Source: Pithys albifrons albifrons
Lineage: Eukaryota; Chordata; Aves; Passeriformes; Thamnophilidae
DNA: 64,000 nt
Direction: 5' to 3'
Assembly (NCBI RefSeq): GCF_047495875.1
Contig: NC_092471.1
Span: 6,841,001-6,905,000 of the forward strand
The notes beneath the pieces are model-generated. The model ran no database searches and was not told the origin of the DNA. It saw only the letters and a program-made list of their open reading frames with translations. The position numbers and the translations under genes are program-made. Shown one piece after another: positions 12,001 through 22,396 of this stretch (position 1 is its first letter; the number at the start of each line of letters is the position of its first letter).

Positions 12001-14100
12001 AGTGTTAGAAATAATGTTTTTGAGGATTCAGTTTATTTGGCTCAATATGTATTATTATATTGGATATAAGAAGGGATGATTAAAATTCTCCTGTATGTTG
12101 AGCAGCATCAGCAAATGCCCATCAGTGGGCAACTGAGCATTTCCACCACACCCTGGGAGAGCAATTGGGCAGGCAAAACTCTGTAACTAAACTCAGTGGC
12201 AAAAAAAAAACCCCTTCTGATTTCAAGGACAGAAGGATTAACACTGAAGTTATTAAATTAATAGCAACCATGAGGGAAAATACTGAATATCTTTGCTTTG
12301 GCTTGCTGTGTTTTTCTGAGAAAGCTGCAAAAGGAAATTTGTTGGGGAAAACAGTTTATGCTGCTCCTGGAGGCGGCCATCTGGGATGCTAAGATTAGTA
12401 TTTTAGATTTCTATTATCTGAAACTCCACTGGCAGACTCTGTAAAAAGGAGTTTATAAATTCTGCAGTGGGATTTAAGTAAAACTATTTTATCTAGGGAC
12501 TAAGAAATATGTGTAATTACCGTAGGTGGATAATGCTTTTTCATTGCCATTCACCAAAATTAGTTTACCAGATATTATTCCTAAGAGGTATAATTAAAAT
12601 CAACATAAAATCCAGAACACAGTGAAAATAAAACATTAGGAGATAATGTCTTTAAAATTACCAGACCAAACAGTCCTCTCTGCACTGCAGTACAAGTCTA
12701 ATCAGTCTCTGGCTAGTAGTGTTTGTTTTCCCTGCACAGGGATGCTTTGAACTCCCAGGCTTCCCAGGCGAGCTGTTACTTTGCAGCCCATTGTAAGAAG
12801 CAGATATTTAATAACTCTCCATATTAAACTCCCTCTCTAACAAGCAAATGAGGGAACTTTATTGAATACAGGGGTTTGACACCACATTTGGTCTCTGTGT
12901 TATTCCCTAAGCTTCCATTGAAAGCAGACTGGAAACCTCCATGGGTTTTTAGGCAGGTTCAGATCTGGACTCATGTACCTGTCATTAACTCCTGCCCTGG
13001 CTAAATGTCCAGGGATGAAAATAGGACTCATTCCAGGATTTTCTTCCTTGCAGCTCAGTGTTAAATCCCATATTGAATAGCAGGAGAGGCATTTTAGAGC
13101 CAAGTACTTGTACCAAGTGTTTAATCCTGTTTTCTGTTCCTCCAGAAGACATATTCTGATGTTAGATACCACCTCTCGTTATGAATGTCTGGCCATCCTT
13201 GTTAATGAAAGATTTTGTTTTCTTTTTGCAAATGTTATTAAGCAAAGAACAAACTGATTGTCTAAATTGATTAAGCAGATTCATTCCAGTGAAAAATTTA
13301 TTATTTGCCTAGTTCATTTCACCAAATCAATTCAGAGTAAAAACGCTCCATGAATTAAACTAATCACAAATATATATTTTAAAACCCAGCCATTACTGGC
13401 GGGGTACAGTTAGAGCAGTCAATCACTGGGACAATAACTGAATTTTAAAGCAACATCTTGCATCGATTCTCAGAACCTTCTTTGTTTTTTATTTCAGAAT
13501 ATTGGTGTTATAAGGACAAATTCTTTCCCTTTTTATTCCTATACATTCTGAATAAGAGTCTGTGGGTGCCCAGGAGTCATTCTTGGGGAAAAAAATGTAA
13601 TATTTAACTGGCATTTCCTATAAAACAGCAATCATGTACTAATTAGAAAGCTAACTGTGATAGATTAATAAGAATTTCTGAGTGCTTCAGTCCAAGCTCT
13701 TGAAAAACACATATTTTTAAAAATAAAATGTCATTAATTTATTAGACTGAACACACACATCATTAGGCTCACTCACATTGCAGTCAGAGAGGGTTTCTGT
13801 ATAATGTTTTGCAGGACACAGATGGAAAAGTGAAGCCCAGAATGCTAATAATCAATTCAGTTAAAAAGAAAGATCAACCATCACATTTATATTTCTCCAG
13901 GAAATTATAGGCTAGCTTTGGGCTTTTCATGAATGGATATGTGTACACAGACACACACATATTTTATAGATTTTTTTTTTCCCCTACAAAGGTAACTTTG
14001 AAACCATCATTCAAGAAGAATCTTTCATTATTGTCTAGATCTTTGCAAAGAGGTTTGTCACAGCTGGCTCACTAAAAGCACCCAGGTCTCATTTAACAGT
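9071..14100. other. AT-rich gene-free block, candidate regulatory desert
   Basis: The block is AT-rich and has no recognisable repeat or gene. An A-rich run lies at 9119-9170. TAAT/ATTA homeodomain-type cores are frequent, most densely at 12.4-13.9 kb (for example AATTAG, TTAATTTATTAG, CTAATAATCAATT). Such composition is common in noncoding enhancers around developmental genes, but it also follows from AT richness alone. Conservation cannot be seen from one sequence. Confidence 0.45.
10200..10222. other. Perfect inverted repeat, 10-bp arms
   Basis: TAAGACATCT at 10200-10209 is followed by the three-base loop GTT and then AGATGTCTTA at 10213-10222. The arms are exact reverse complements. It could be a small hairpin or a dimeric protein site. 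No known motif is recognised. Confidence 0.6.
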
Positions 14101-14729
14101 TAATCTAATAAAAATAATTCTCCCGAGTTTTTTTTTTCTTTCTATCCTGTGAGTCCAAAGGTGCAGCAGGGTCGCTGCCAGGGTCCCCTCTTGGTGTGGC
14201 CATGACTCCTGTACCATTACAAGTGTTAAACAAAGATGTTGTGAGTACATTGTGTGTGGTACAGCCTGGAGACACCTCTAACATATTTCTGTCTTGATCT
14301 CAGGCTAACAATTCAGAACTGTATTTTCTACCAGGTGCTCATATTCAGTCCCACAGCTCTTGGACAATGCCAGTTTCAAGTAGGTCCAAACTGGCCTGTC
14401 TTGTGGTGACTTTGTAGGAGCGATTTGGCTGGCACCCACAGTTCAACACACAGGCACATGTACACGGACAAACAATTTATAATTACAGGTTGCTGCTCTC
14501 CTCTTCATTTTTCCAGTAGCTTTTCTCCAAAAACAAGGGGAAATTTTGCCTCTGCCCATTGTACTCACATGGCTGAATGGGGTGGGTGTTTTTTGGTGGT
14601 ACAGCCAATCCCCCAGACCTGCGCTTGCCATCAGATAGAATTGGGGGGTTTAAAATAAAGATTTTATAACAGCACAGAGTGAGAGCAAAACCTATAAGCA
14701 CAGAGGCACAAGCAATAATTTAAAAGCAT
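14101..14729. other. Unique noncoding sequence, no gene seen
   Basis: Nothing beyond a T-run near 14130 and short frames without splice or codon support. Confidence 0.5.
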
Positions 14730-14847
14730 GGGACACAGGCAATAGCAGCAAAGCTCAGAATGCTCACACTAAGAAGGAGAAAGAAACCGGGACACAGGCA
14801 ATAGCGGCAAAGCTCAGAATGCTCACACTAAGAAGGAGAAAGAAACC
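14730..14847. repeat. Tandem duplication, two 59-bp units
   Basis: The unit beginning GGGACACAGGCAATAGC and ending GAGAAAGAAACC occurs at 14730-14788 and again directly at 14789-14847. The copies differ at a single base, AGCAGC in the first and AGCGGC in the second. Such near-identity means the duplication is recent compared with the degraded repeats elsewhere, or has been homogenised. It is a likely copy-number polymorphism. The unit resembles no transposon I know. Confidence 0.95.
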
Positions 14848-17027
14848 TCGTATGCAGAACAGCATTGCAAAAAGAATTTAGTGCTTTGAAAAACACAGCA
14901 ATGAGAGCTCTGAGGACTTCACCCCTCCCCTTCCCATCAGTGGGGAGATTCTCCATCCCCACCCAGCTAGAGAAGGGGACAACAACACCCTGAGTGTTCC
15001 AGGTGCTGCCAACCTAGAGGCTCAGGGAAGGGAACAATTCCACCCACCCATGGCTTCACATGGAGCCTCCAGGCCACCCCTCTATCCCCCTTGCTGGGAG
15101 GGCAGCTACAGCTTCTCACCAAGCAGAGCTGCAAACAGCAGTGGAGAAGGATTGAAGCTGTCCAGATAAGCCATAACCCATCAGGTCCACTGTGGGGCTC
15201 CCTGCCAGGGCCCTGGGATGGTCATGGAGACTCTTGCTTGGACAGCACCCACCGGTGCCTCACAAGGTCCCCACACCGAGGGGTACAGGACCCTGCCAGC
15301 ATCACCCACTGCCATGGTCCCCATTGAGGCATTCATTACCCTGTTCTCTGGATAAGCAAATGTTTTGATTAGGGACTTTGACAAGCAAGCAAGCAATGAC
15401 AGTTGAGAAAATAAACAAAAGTTTCCTTCAAAACCCTTGTCTGCCACATTGTGCTAAACACCCTCAGTATGTATTTACACTGTCACTTTCAAGTGTTTTC
15501 TCCACCCTGTTCTGAACTGGGGTCTATAATGCCTCTTTAATGGTGCCTTGTAAGCTGCCATACCCTGGCTGTGCCAAGGGTGGGGTGCAGTAATAAGTGT
15601 GCCTGGGAAGGTGCCCATGGCACATGAGCTGAGCCCAGCCACTGAGGCTCCCACTGACTCCACAGCTGAAGGTGCCTTTCCAGGCTGTATTTAAAAACCT
15701 CTGCATTCATCACTCTGATTCTTTTTAGTCTCCCATGGTATAGAAAACACCCTTCAGACCATGTTTGCCAGATAAGCCAGTCTTCACTTACTTATGGCAT
15801 TAAGAACCAGAGCACTTTTCCAGAAGGTAGGAAGGATAGAACCCCTGGGAAGAAACCCCAGGTGTCCTGGGGGCTGCCCACAGGGCATGGGGCAGAGCAG
15901 AGATGCTGAGGTGCCAGGTAAGAGCTCTGCCAGCTCACACTGCACTGCTGACAAAGCCTGCTGCCTGCTGGAAAGTAACACAAATTGGAACTGACAGAAA
16001 TGTGACAAATTCATTATTAATAGCACAACTATTTTTTAATACGTAGAAGGCTGTACTAGATTAATAAAAACAGGCTTTTATATTCCTCTCTGACAGCAAT
16101 GATGGTGTGTGATCTCCAGAAAAGCGAGTGCTACCAATGCTGTCTCTGGCTGGCATCGGGATGCTGTGGTGGATTCGGCAGGGACAGGATTTCTCTCCAG
16201 GACATTGCAACTCCTGCACGCTCCAGAAGGTCACGCAGGCTGACTCTGTGGCAGGGTGAAGCACTCCCACAAAAGGTCAGCGTGCTGTGGAAACCCGCAC
16301 ACAGCTACTCCTTGGGGGGCTCAAGCCTCTTGGTGTTCATTATCATCTGCCTTGTTTTGTCTCAGCCTACAGTGGGTTTTAAGGGAGCTTGTTTATTTTT
16401 AAATAAAGATCAACCTGTGGGATGTATCAGGGACAGAGGGACTTGCTCATTCAAGCCCACCCATCTGCAAAGCAAAGCTACAACAGTGTGCAGGTGGATT
16501 TCTACCTCTCACTCTCCATCTACCTGTATATGCAAATATACATCCCCACATCCACAAGCTCTCAAGCAACCTATATCAAAGTCTATTACTGTATACATGC
16601 ATTTATAAACATAAATATTTTCATTTTTTCTCTGGGTATGCTTACCCCAGATGTATAAATGAGATCCATTGGCATGTAATATAAATACTTCATTTAACAT
16701 CTCATTAGTATTTATTCCCTCTATCTCTGCTATTTTATTTTTCTTCACTTGTCCACTTCAGAGGAAAGAAGACACAGCATCAGGGGAAAATATTTCAAAC
16801 AAGCCTTGAAAAGGATGAGTGATTAGGAAAAATGCATTCACTCAATCTTATTCTTGCCCCCTTTAAATCTAAGTGCAGCTGCAGTGCATGGACTACTTAC
16901 AAATAACCTTACACAGTTTCAGAGGAAATATGTGGCCACAGAGAAATACCGCTTGAGTTTCCAGATTTTCCTTTTAGAAGAGACACTGGTTTATTTCTTT
17001 TGAAAAAATTATTCTGATAACTGACTG
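14848..17027. other. Unique noncoding sequence, no gene seen
   Basis: The sequence is moderately GC-rich to about 16.3 kb, then AT-rich. The 169-codon plus-strand frame at 16099-16608 lacks splice context, and its composition changes halfway through. I treat it as chance. Confidence 0.5.
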
Positions 17028-17074
17028 CTTTATTTTTTTTCTTTATTTTTTTTTACTTTTTTTTCCTCCTCCTT
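17028..17074. repeat. T-rich polypyrimidine tract
   Basis: A run of T with scattered C, ending in CCTCCTCCTT, is interrupted only by a few A bases. It is low-complexity DNA. It could serve as a splice-type pyrimidine tract, but no acceptor with an open exon follows. Confidence 0.7.
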
Positions 17075-18360
17075 AGAACTTTCTGCCAGTCTTTTTTGCA
17101 GTTACAAGAGGCAGGTTCCATCACCCCTTGCTGCCTTCCTCGCAGCCAGTACTAAAGGTCTCTCAGCACTGTCTGGCTGACACGCAGCATCCCCACACAG
17201 CATCCCAGCATTCCTGGAGCTGGGAGGACGAGGCAGGTTTCTGCCAGCCTTGGAACAGACACACAGCCATAGCCTGGAGCTCCCCAGCACAAAGCCAGGA
17301 CAGGGAATGTGGCTCTTAGAAAAACAAATGTGACACCGAGTTGCAACAAATATTATCCAGCCACGAAAACGCTGCCGTGCAAACCTGAGCCCAGCATCCC
17401 TGTCCCTGCTCCAAGAAGGGAAACTCGCCTGCCCGCGCACAGGGAGGGATGTGGGATGTGCTCGGCCGAGCGTGGCGGCTCCCGAGAGCAATCAGAGGCT
17501 TCCCAGGAGCCAGAGGTGCAATAAAGCATGTGGCATGCTGTCACCACGGGGGAAAAGGGGCAACTATGGCTCCTGTGAGAATTGCAGTTCGTGGGATTCA
17601 GGGAGGAGCACCTGGCAAAGCTGCTGCCAAGCGAGTACTGGGACAGTGAGGGGCAAACTCTGTGGTATTAATGAGCCGCCGATGCACATTGTCACCTGCT
17701 GCCCCATCAGCACCCAGTTTCCAAATGGAGAGGACTGCTCCTGCTCCTAGGAGTTCAAGAATGAGCCCCCTATGGACTCATAGATAGGAAAGGCAATTCC
17801 CAGAGCCTACTCTGAGCCATCACCTATTGCAATACAATAAACAGCAAATTCCATACATTCAAAGGAAAAGCTGTTTTAAGTTGAATGCAACACAAAAGAA
17901 GAAACACATTAGGCAGGGATGGAGACACAAGGGTTGGAGGATCTCAGGAGAGGCATCCCCGTGGAGGTAAAAGTCCTCTCCCCTGGCTCCTGCCACATGG
18001 GTGCCAGCACCACCAGGAAGCCTCGGTGTGGCCCAAAGCAGCCTGGAAGACCTTACTGCATCTCCAGTTTACCTTGCCACCACCCTCTCCATGGGATCTC
18101 CAAGCTAACTGGAGCAGAATGGTGCACTGGCCGCCAGGACTGTCCCCTCCAGAGTTTGGCAGTCACGGCTGAGATGCTGCACCAGCGAGAGGGGACGCAC
18201 AAACAAATCCCAGGAGTGGGCACTGGCCACACCACATGGTGAGGGGGCCGGTACAGAGGAGCCTCCTTGGTCCTCAGCAGCAGAATTAAAAGCCGGGGGG
18301 CGATGGCAGCGGCGTTGAGATCCTTTGAGTCAAAGGCAGTCGGCTGCTATTAGCACACAA
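17075..18360. other. GC-richer unique segment with scattered CpGs
   Basis: CpG density rises here (for example 17400-17480 and 18290-18320) but stays below that of a clear island. Short frames overlap on both strands and none shows a recognisable motif. I assign no gene. Confidence 0.45.
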
Positions 18361-18550
18361 AAGCGATGCCGAGCAGCCGAGCAGGACAAAAGGGGTGGGG
18401 GACAGCCCAGACAAGAGAAACGGAGGGTGGAGCGAGACAAGAATGGGAGAGGAGCTGCGCGGACAAGAAGGAGGGGAGGGAGACAAGAAGGAACACAAAA
18501 ATCAGAGAAAGGGAAAGACAAGGGGATAACAAGAGGGGAAGAGACCACAT
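18361..18550. repeat. Purine-rich (G/A) tract on plus strand
   Basis: Most bases over this stretch are G or A, in GGGG, AAGAAGG, GAGACAAG and GGGAAAGAC-like words with only scattered C and few T. Several related words recur (GACAAGA, AGACAAG), which hints at an old, degenerate simple repeat. Long purine tracts can form triplex DNA. The open frames on both strands here are low-complexity artefacts. Confidence 0.7.
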
Positions 18551-21190
18551 GGGGAAGGGCGTTCCTCACCTGGCCTACTCCCCCTCCACGCTGGTCCTTT
18601 CACTCTTTGCTTGCCCTGTGCAAGGACACCAGAGTAGAGCATCAGGCCTTTGGGTCGGACCCCCAAATCCAAGAGGATTTTCCTATTCATCCAAGTTTTG
18701 CATTGGTACCAGTGAGGCTGTGATTAGCAGATCTGCAAAGAGACCTGGAGTAACTAGGTGCATTTCTCACTAACAGCCATATGCCTCATTCCCATTCCCA
18801 AAAAAGGCACCTTGGATAATGCCACAGCCACGAGCAAGTGACTGCAAAACCCAAGTTTGTCCTAGTTAGCACCATGGACAGGCATGGATCAGCTGAGGTA
18901 AACAAGCCAAAATGACTACTCTTGAGACCAGGGAACACAAGATGCTACTGGCTCACTCAGCCTCATCCCGCTGAGCCTCCAGCCTTCCAAAAACCCCTCT
19001 GCTTGGCATGTTTTTTCTTTACAAGCACCCATCAAACCTGGGAGTCCTGAGGCGAGATGCTCCCCTCACTTCTGCAGCCAAGAGACCCCAGCAATCTCAT
19101 CAATAATTTAGGGACAGAGTGTCAGAATAACAATAAAACTCAGAAGAAGGGAAAGGTCCACATGAGAAGATGCTGTAGAGCTAAAACACACAGCAGCATT
19201 CATTTCCTGATAACACCTCTATAAATGACAGAGTAAATGACAGAACAAATGTAAAGCTCCCATCGTTCTTCAGGATATTTGAAAAGCTCTTGTGTTCCCC
19301 AGTGTTTCATAAAACAAGAAAGTCAGAAATGGAAAACACATTTTAAAAGTATGAGCTTACAGGGAATTCAATAAAAATGCATTTTTCTGACTGAAAACAT
19401 ATCTTTATCTTTAGGAATGAAACCTAACACCACTGACTAACATGTCTCAGGCTGGCAGCGCTGGCAGCTTCACCTTAGAGCTCTGGTGCCCCTCACACAG
19501 TGCAGCAGCCAGCACTTCTCCCATCACCCTCCCCAATTCAATATTATTTTCAAGACCACCTCTTTTTAATAATTTTCAAGACTATATTACTTTTGTTAGG
19601 ATTTTTTGCAGTTTTATTTCTTTCCTTTTTTTCCAGAGTACCAATCTCTGGTACTCACCCTGTAAAATAGAAAAATATTACTACTTTTCTTTCCAAAGCC
19701 ACTGCCACACTTTTGGCCACATTTCTCCTGGTAACCAACACCACCACAAGAGTGATGTCACAGAAAGGCACATTCCTAATCTATACGTGCTGGTTGCTGC
19801 AGCACATGATTTCTCAACCCACATGGTTCAAAAAAGACCCAGCACTGAACTAGTCCTTCTTGGGCCACAGCTCTCCAGAGCAAACAAAACATCTGAGATG
19901 ACCAAAACCTGGATGAAACTAACTGAAAGTGAGTGCTGACAATTCCAACTCTCCTTGCTTGAGCCTCCCCATGCCTGTGAGAAAAAAAGTTATGAAAAAT
20001 AAGAGAGAGAAAGGGGGAAAGGGAAAAAGAAAAAGGAGGGAATTTTTTGCATTGATCAGGAATGACTCATATGCATGTTCATAACCTAAAACAAGGATCA
20101 TGGAACAGTTAAACCTTGACTTTAGCTATAGCTTGACTGGAATAAGGATTTCATTTTCAAACACATTGCTATTTATTTCATAAAGCTGGGGTCTACATCA
20201 TCTCTGGCTTCTCAGTAGGGCTAGAGCAGAGAATTTGTGGGTGCAGGCATTAAAATGTTCACAACACCTTAAAAAATGAGAGGGATTTAAAAAAAAAACA
20301 TATATAGTTGTTGGGTTTCAAATGTGCAAAGTGTTAACCTCCCCACAAAAGTGACTTGAAAGAAAGATTTTTGATCAGCACCAGTATTGAGAATAATTCA
20401 GTTCACATGGGTTGAGATAGCTGTGGGAGACAAAATATTTTAGAAAACTGTTGCCCGGGATCTTTTACAATTTCAATTTCCTTCTCCAACAGAATAATGA
20501 GGTCTAACCTAAGGATGAGCTACAAATGTCAGGCAGAAACCAGCAACGGGAAAGGAGGGAGAGAGCAAAGCCTCCTCCCCACAAACACACACACAGACAT
20601 GCACATGTGCTGGTGCAACACGTTTCAGTTGATGGGGGATTGCTCCGTTTACACAGATAACTCTCCACATAGGCTCTAGAGTTTGTATTTTAAATTCTTT
20701 TATGCTCACTTTTTTACTTCCAACACTAAGCATGATGGGAACACTACCAGTAGGTAATTTGGGAGCTATAGTAGGTGATGGGCTTTGAAACAGCAGAGAA
20801 GTCGCATTTCATTTGGATGTAAGAATCAGGGGAAGGGGAGATGGGTCAGATTTTGGGAAAGCCTAAAGCGTATGGTAAATGTTGCCTCTGGGCTAATCCC
20901 AGAATCTTTCTCCTTCATGTTGTTTCCTGTGCCACTCGGGATAACCTGGAACACCCGGAGTGAGTTTTCCCATGCACAGACCTCTGTGAAGCAGTTTAGA
21001 TTACAAGATTTCAGATGCAAAAACTTCTTCCAGCCTAGGCCATCACATGAGAGCCAATTCCCAAGCAGAGTGGAGACATCCCAGTCTTCAAATCTTTCCC
21101 AAACTCTGCCAGGATACCCTGAGTCTTTGTGATCCAACCAAACATATGTCACGCTTCCTCAAGTTAATAATAGATGTCTCAGGAAAGACA
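18551..21190. other. Unique noncoding sequence, no gene seen
   Basis: No gene or dispersed repeat is supported. A second purine run lies at about 19979-20043, and a short CA run lies near 20582-20596. The 165-codon frame at 19442-19939 shows no family motif and no splice support. Confidence 0.5.
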
Positions 21191-21660
21191 GCTCTTGAGG
21201 TCAAGGAATTTTTTTTTTGTTCTTCTTCTCTCTTCTCTTTTTTTTTTCTGTTGTCTTTTCGCTTCCCATCTGAAGGGGTGGGGGAGTCCGAGTGCAGCCC
21301 CTGAGCCTCCTGCCCGGCCACCCTTGCCCACCTCCCTGGCCAGCGGCCCCAGAGCCCCGCGGCTGTGAGCGCTCTGTTTGTCTTACACAAGTGTCCCCTG
21401 AATGAGGAAAAATAAATAGAAGAAGCAAACATATGACTCTCTTTAGCACAAAGCCTCCCCACCTCCTCCTTGCCTTTTTTATTATTATTATTATTTTTTC
21501 CTCCTCCTCTGGCGACATAAAAAGAGGCTGCGTCTGCCCCTGTTGAATGTAAATGCCTTTGAAGTGGAACTAATCATTTCAAGGATAGTTTGCGTTGTCC
21601 TAACAACGCAGCTGAATTGCGAAGCCCCGCTTTTTGTTGAAGATATGTTTTCTTTCTTTC
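21191..21660. promoter_or_regulatory. Candidate regulatory block upstream of a CpG island
   Basis: This block precedes the CpG island. It contains polypyrimidine runs at about 21209-21260, an ATT trinucleotide run at about 21480-21496, and a TATA-like ACATAAAAAG near 21515. An octamer-like ATGTAAAT is near 21547, a TAATC core is near 21571, and the palindrome TGCGTTGT-CCTA-ACAACGCA lies at 21591-21610. Together these look like a promoter-proximal or enhancer element. That is inference from motif content and position only. Confidence 0.35.
21591..21610. promoter_or_regulatory. Perfect 8-bp-arm palindrome, X-box-like
   Basis: TGCGTTGT at 21591-21598 and ACAACGCA at 21603-21610 are exact reverse complements around CCTA. 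The core GTTGTC-CT-AACAAC resembles the RFX-family X-box half-sites (GYNRCC and RGNAAC), with one mismatch in each half. It carries CpGs in both arms and sits about 110 bases before a CpG island. Binding by an RFX factor is a suggestion from the motif, not shown. Confidence 0.4.
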
Positions 21661-21960
21661 AGTCCAACCTGATGATGATATACTGCTTTCACGCTCTGTC
21701 CTCCCGCATCGTAAATCTCCACTGCCGCCTTCCCGGGCCCGAACTCCCCCACGCCAGCGGGGGACCGGCTGCGGCTCCCCCCGGGCAGGGCTGGGCTGGA
21801 CCGGGCGGGACCGGGATGAGTCGCGGCCGCGGCGCCGCCGGGCAGCGCATCCCCGGGGCTGGGGGCAGCCCCCGCTCCCACCAAGGGGGCACACAGTGGC
21901 GGAGAGGGGGGTCGGCGGGCCAAGGAAGCTGGGCCTGAACTCCTCTCCGTGCACACCTAT
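21661..21960. promoter_or_regulatory. Compact CpG island
   Basis: I count roughly 27 CpGs in these 300 bases, against very few per 300 in most of the window. GC content is high, with NotI-type GCGGCCGC near 21823. The core is 21720-21870. Unmethylated islands of this kind usually mark promoters, so a transcript start in either direction is plausible. The plus-strand open frame crossing it (21543-21938) begins at a TTG rather than an ATG, and its second half is Gly/Pro/Arg-rich, as expected of chance translation through GC-rich DNA. No first exon can be assigned. Confidence 0.7.
21783..21815 (+). other. G-quadruplex motif
   Basis: Six runs of three G lie at 21783, 21788, 21793, 21803, 21807 and 21813. 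They are separated by loops of 2, 2, 7, 1 and 3 bases, which satisfies the usual G-quadruplex pattern. It sits inside the CpG island core. That is a common position for promoter quadruplexes. Confidence 0.7.
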
Positions 21961-21989
21961 ATCACTCCGGGCACCCCGACATTCACCAC

Positions 21990-22396
21990 CCTCGGGGTAC
22001 TCTTCATCCTGCCCCGCCAAGCATCCTGTATCCCTTGCAGTGAGCCTCTCCAGGCTCTTCTCCATCCATCCTGCTCCGGGTACCCTTCATCCTCCCATCC
22101 AGGCGTTTCTCATACCACTCTGAGCAGTCCTCCAGGCATCCGTCCATACAACACCCTCTGAGTACCCTTCATCTTCCCATCCAGACAACTCTCCTCCCCC
22201 ATCCCCCTGCTGCACTCCTCCAGACTCCCCATCATCCATATCCCTTCAGACATTCTTCATCCTTGCCTCTTTGCATCCTGCATCCCCCATGCTGCACCCC
22301 TCCATCCATCCTCCTCTGAGTATCCTTCATCTTTGCCCCCCAGACATCCTGTATTCCCCTCCGAGCATCTCTCCCCAGGTTCCCCCGGGCACACCC
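21990..22396. repeat. Degenerate tandem repeat, period about 82 bp, five units
   Basis: A CT-rich block shows a recurring phrase of the type CTC.GAGTACCCTTCATC followed by CCCATCCAGACATCCTG. The phrase starts near 21991, 22074, 22156, about 22244, and 22314, so the spacing is about 83, 82, 88 and 70 bases. Shorter CATCC words repeat inside each unit. The units are well diverged, so the array is old. It abuts the CpG island on its downstream side. Frames reading through it are repetitive and not genes. Confidence 0.8.

Noticed and set aside
16099..16608. 169-codon plus-strand frame
   Set aside because: Crosses from GC-richer to AT-rich sequence without a change of frame signal, and matches no known family.
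21543..21938. 131-codon plus-strand frame through the CpG island
   Set aside because: It begins at a TTG, not an ATG. Its second half is the Gly/Pro/Arg-rich product of translating a CpG island. A pyrimidine-AG at about 21649-21661 could be an acceptor, but no family resemblance supports it.
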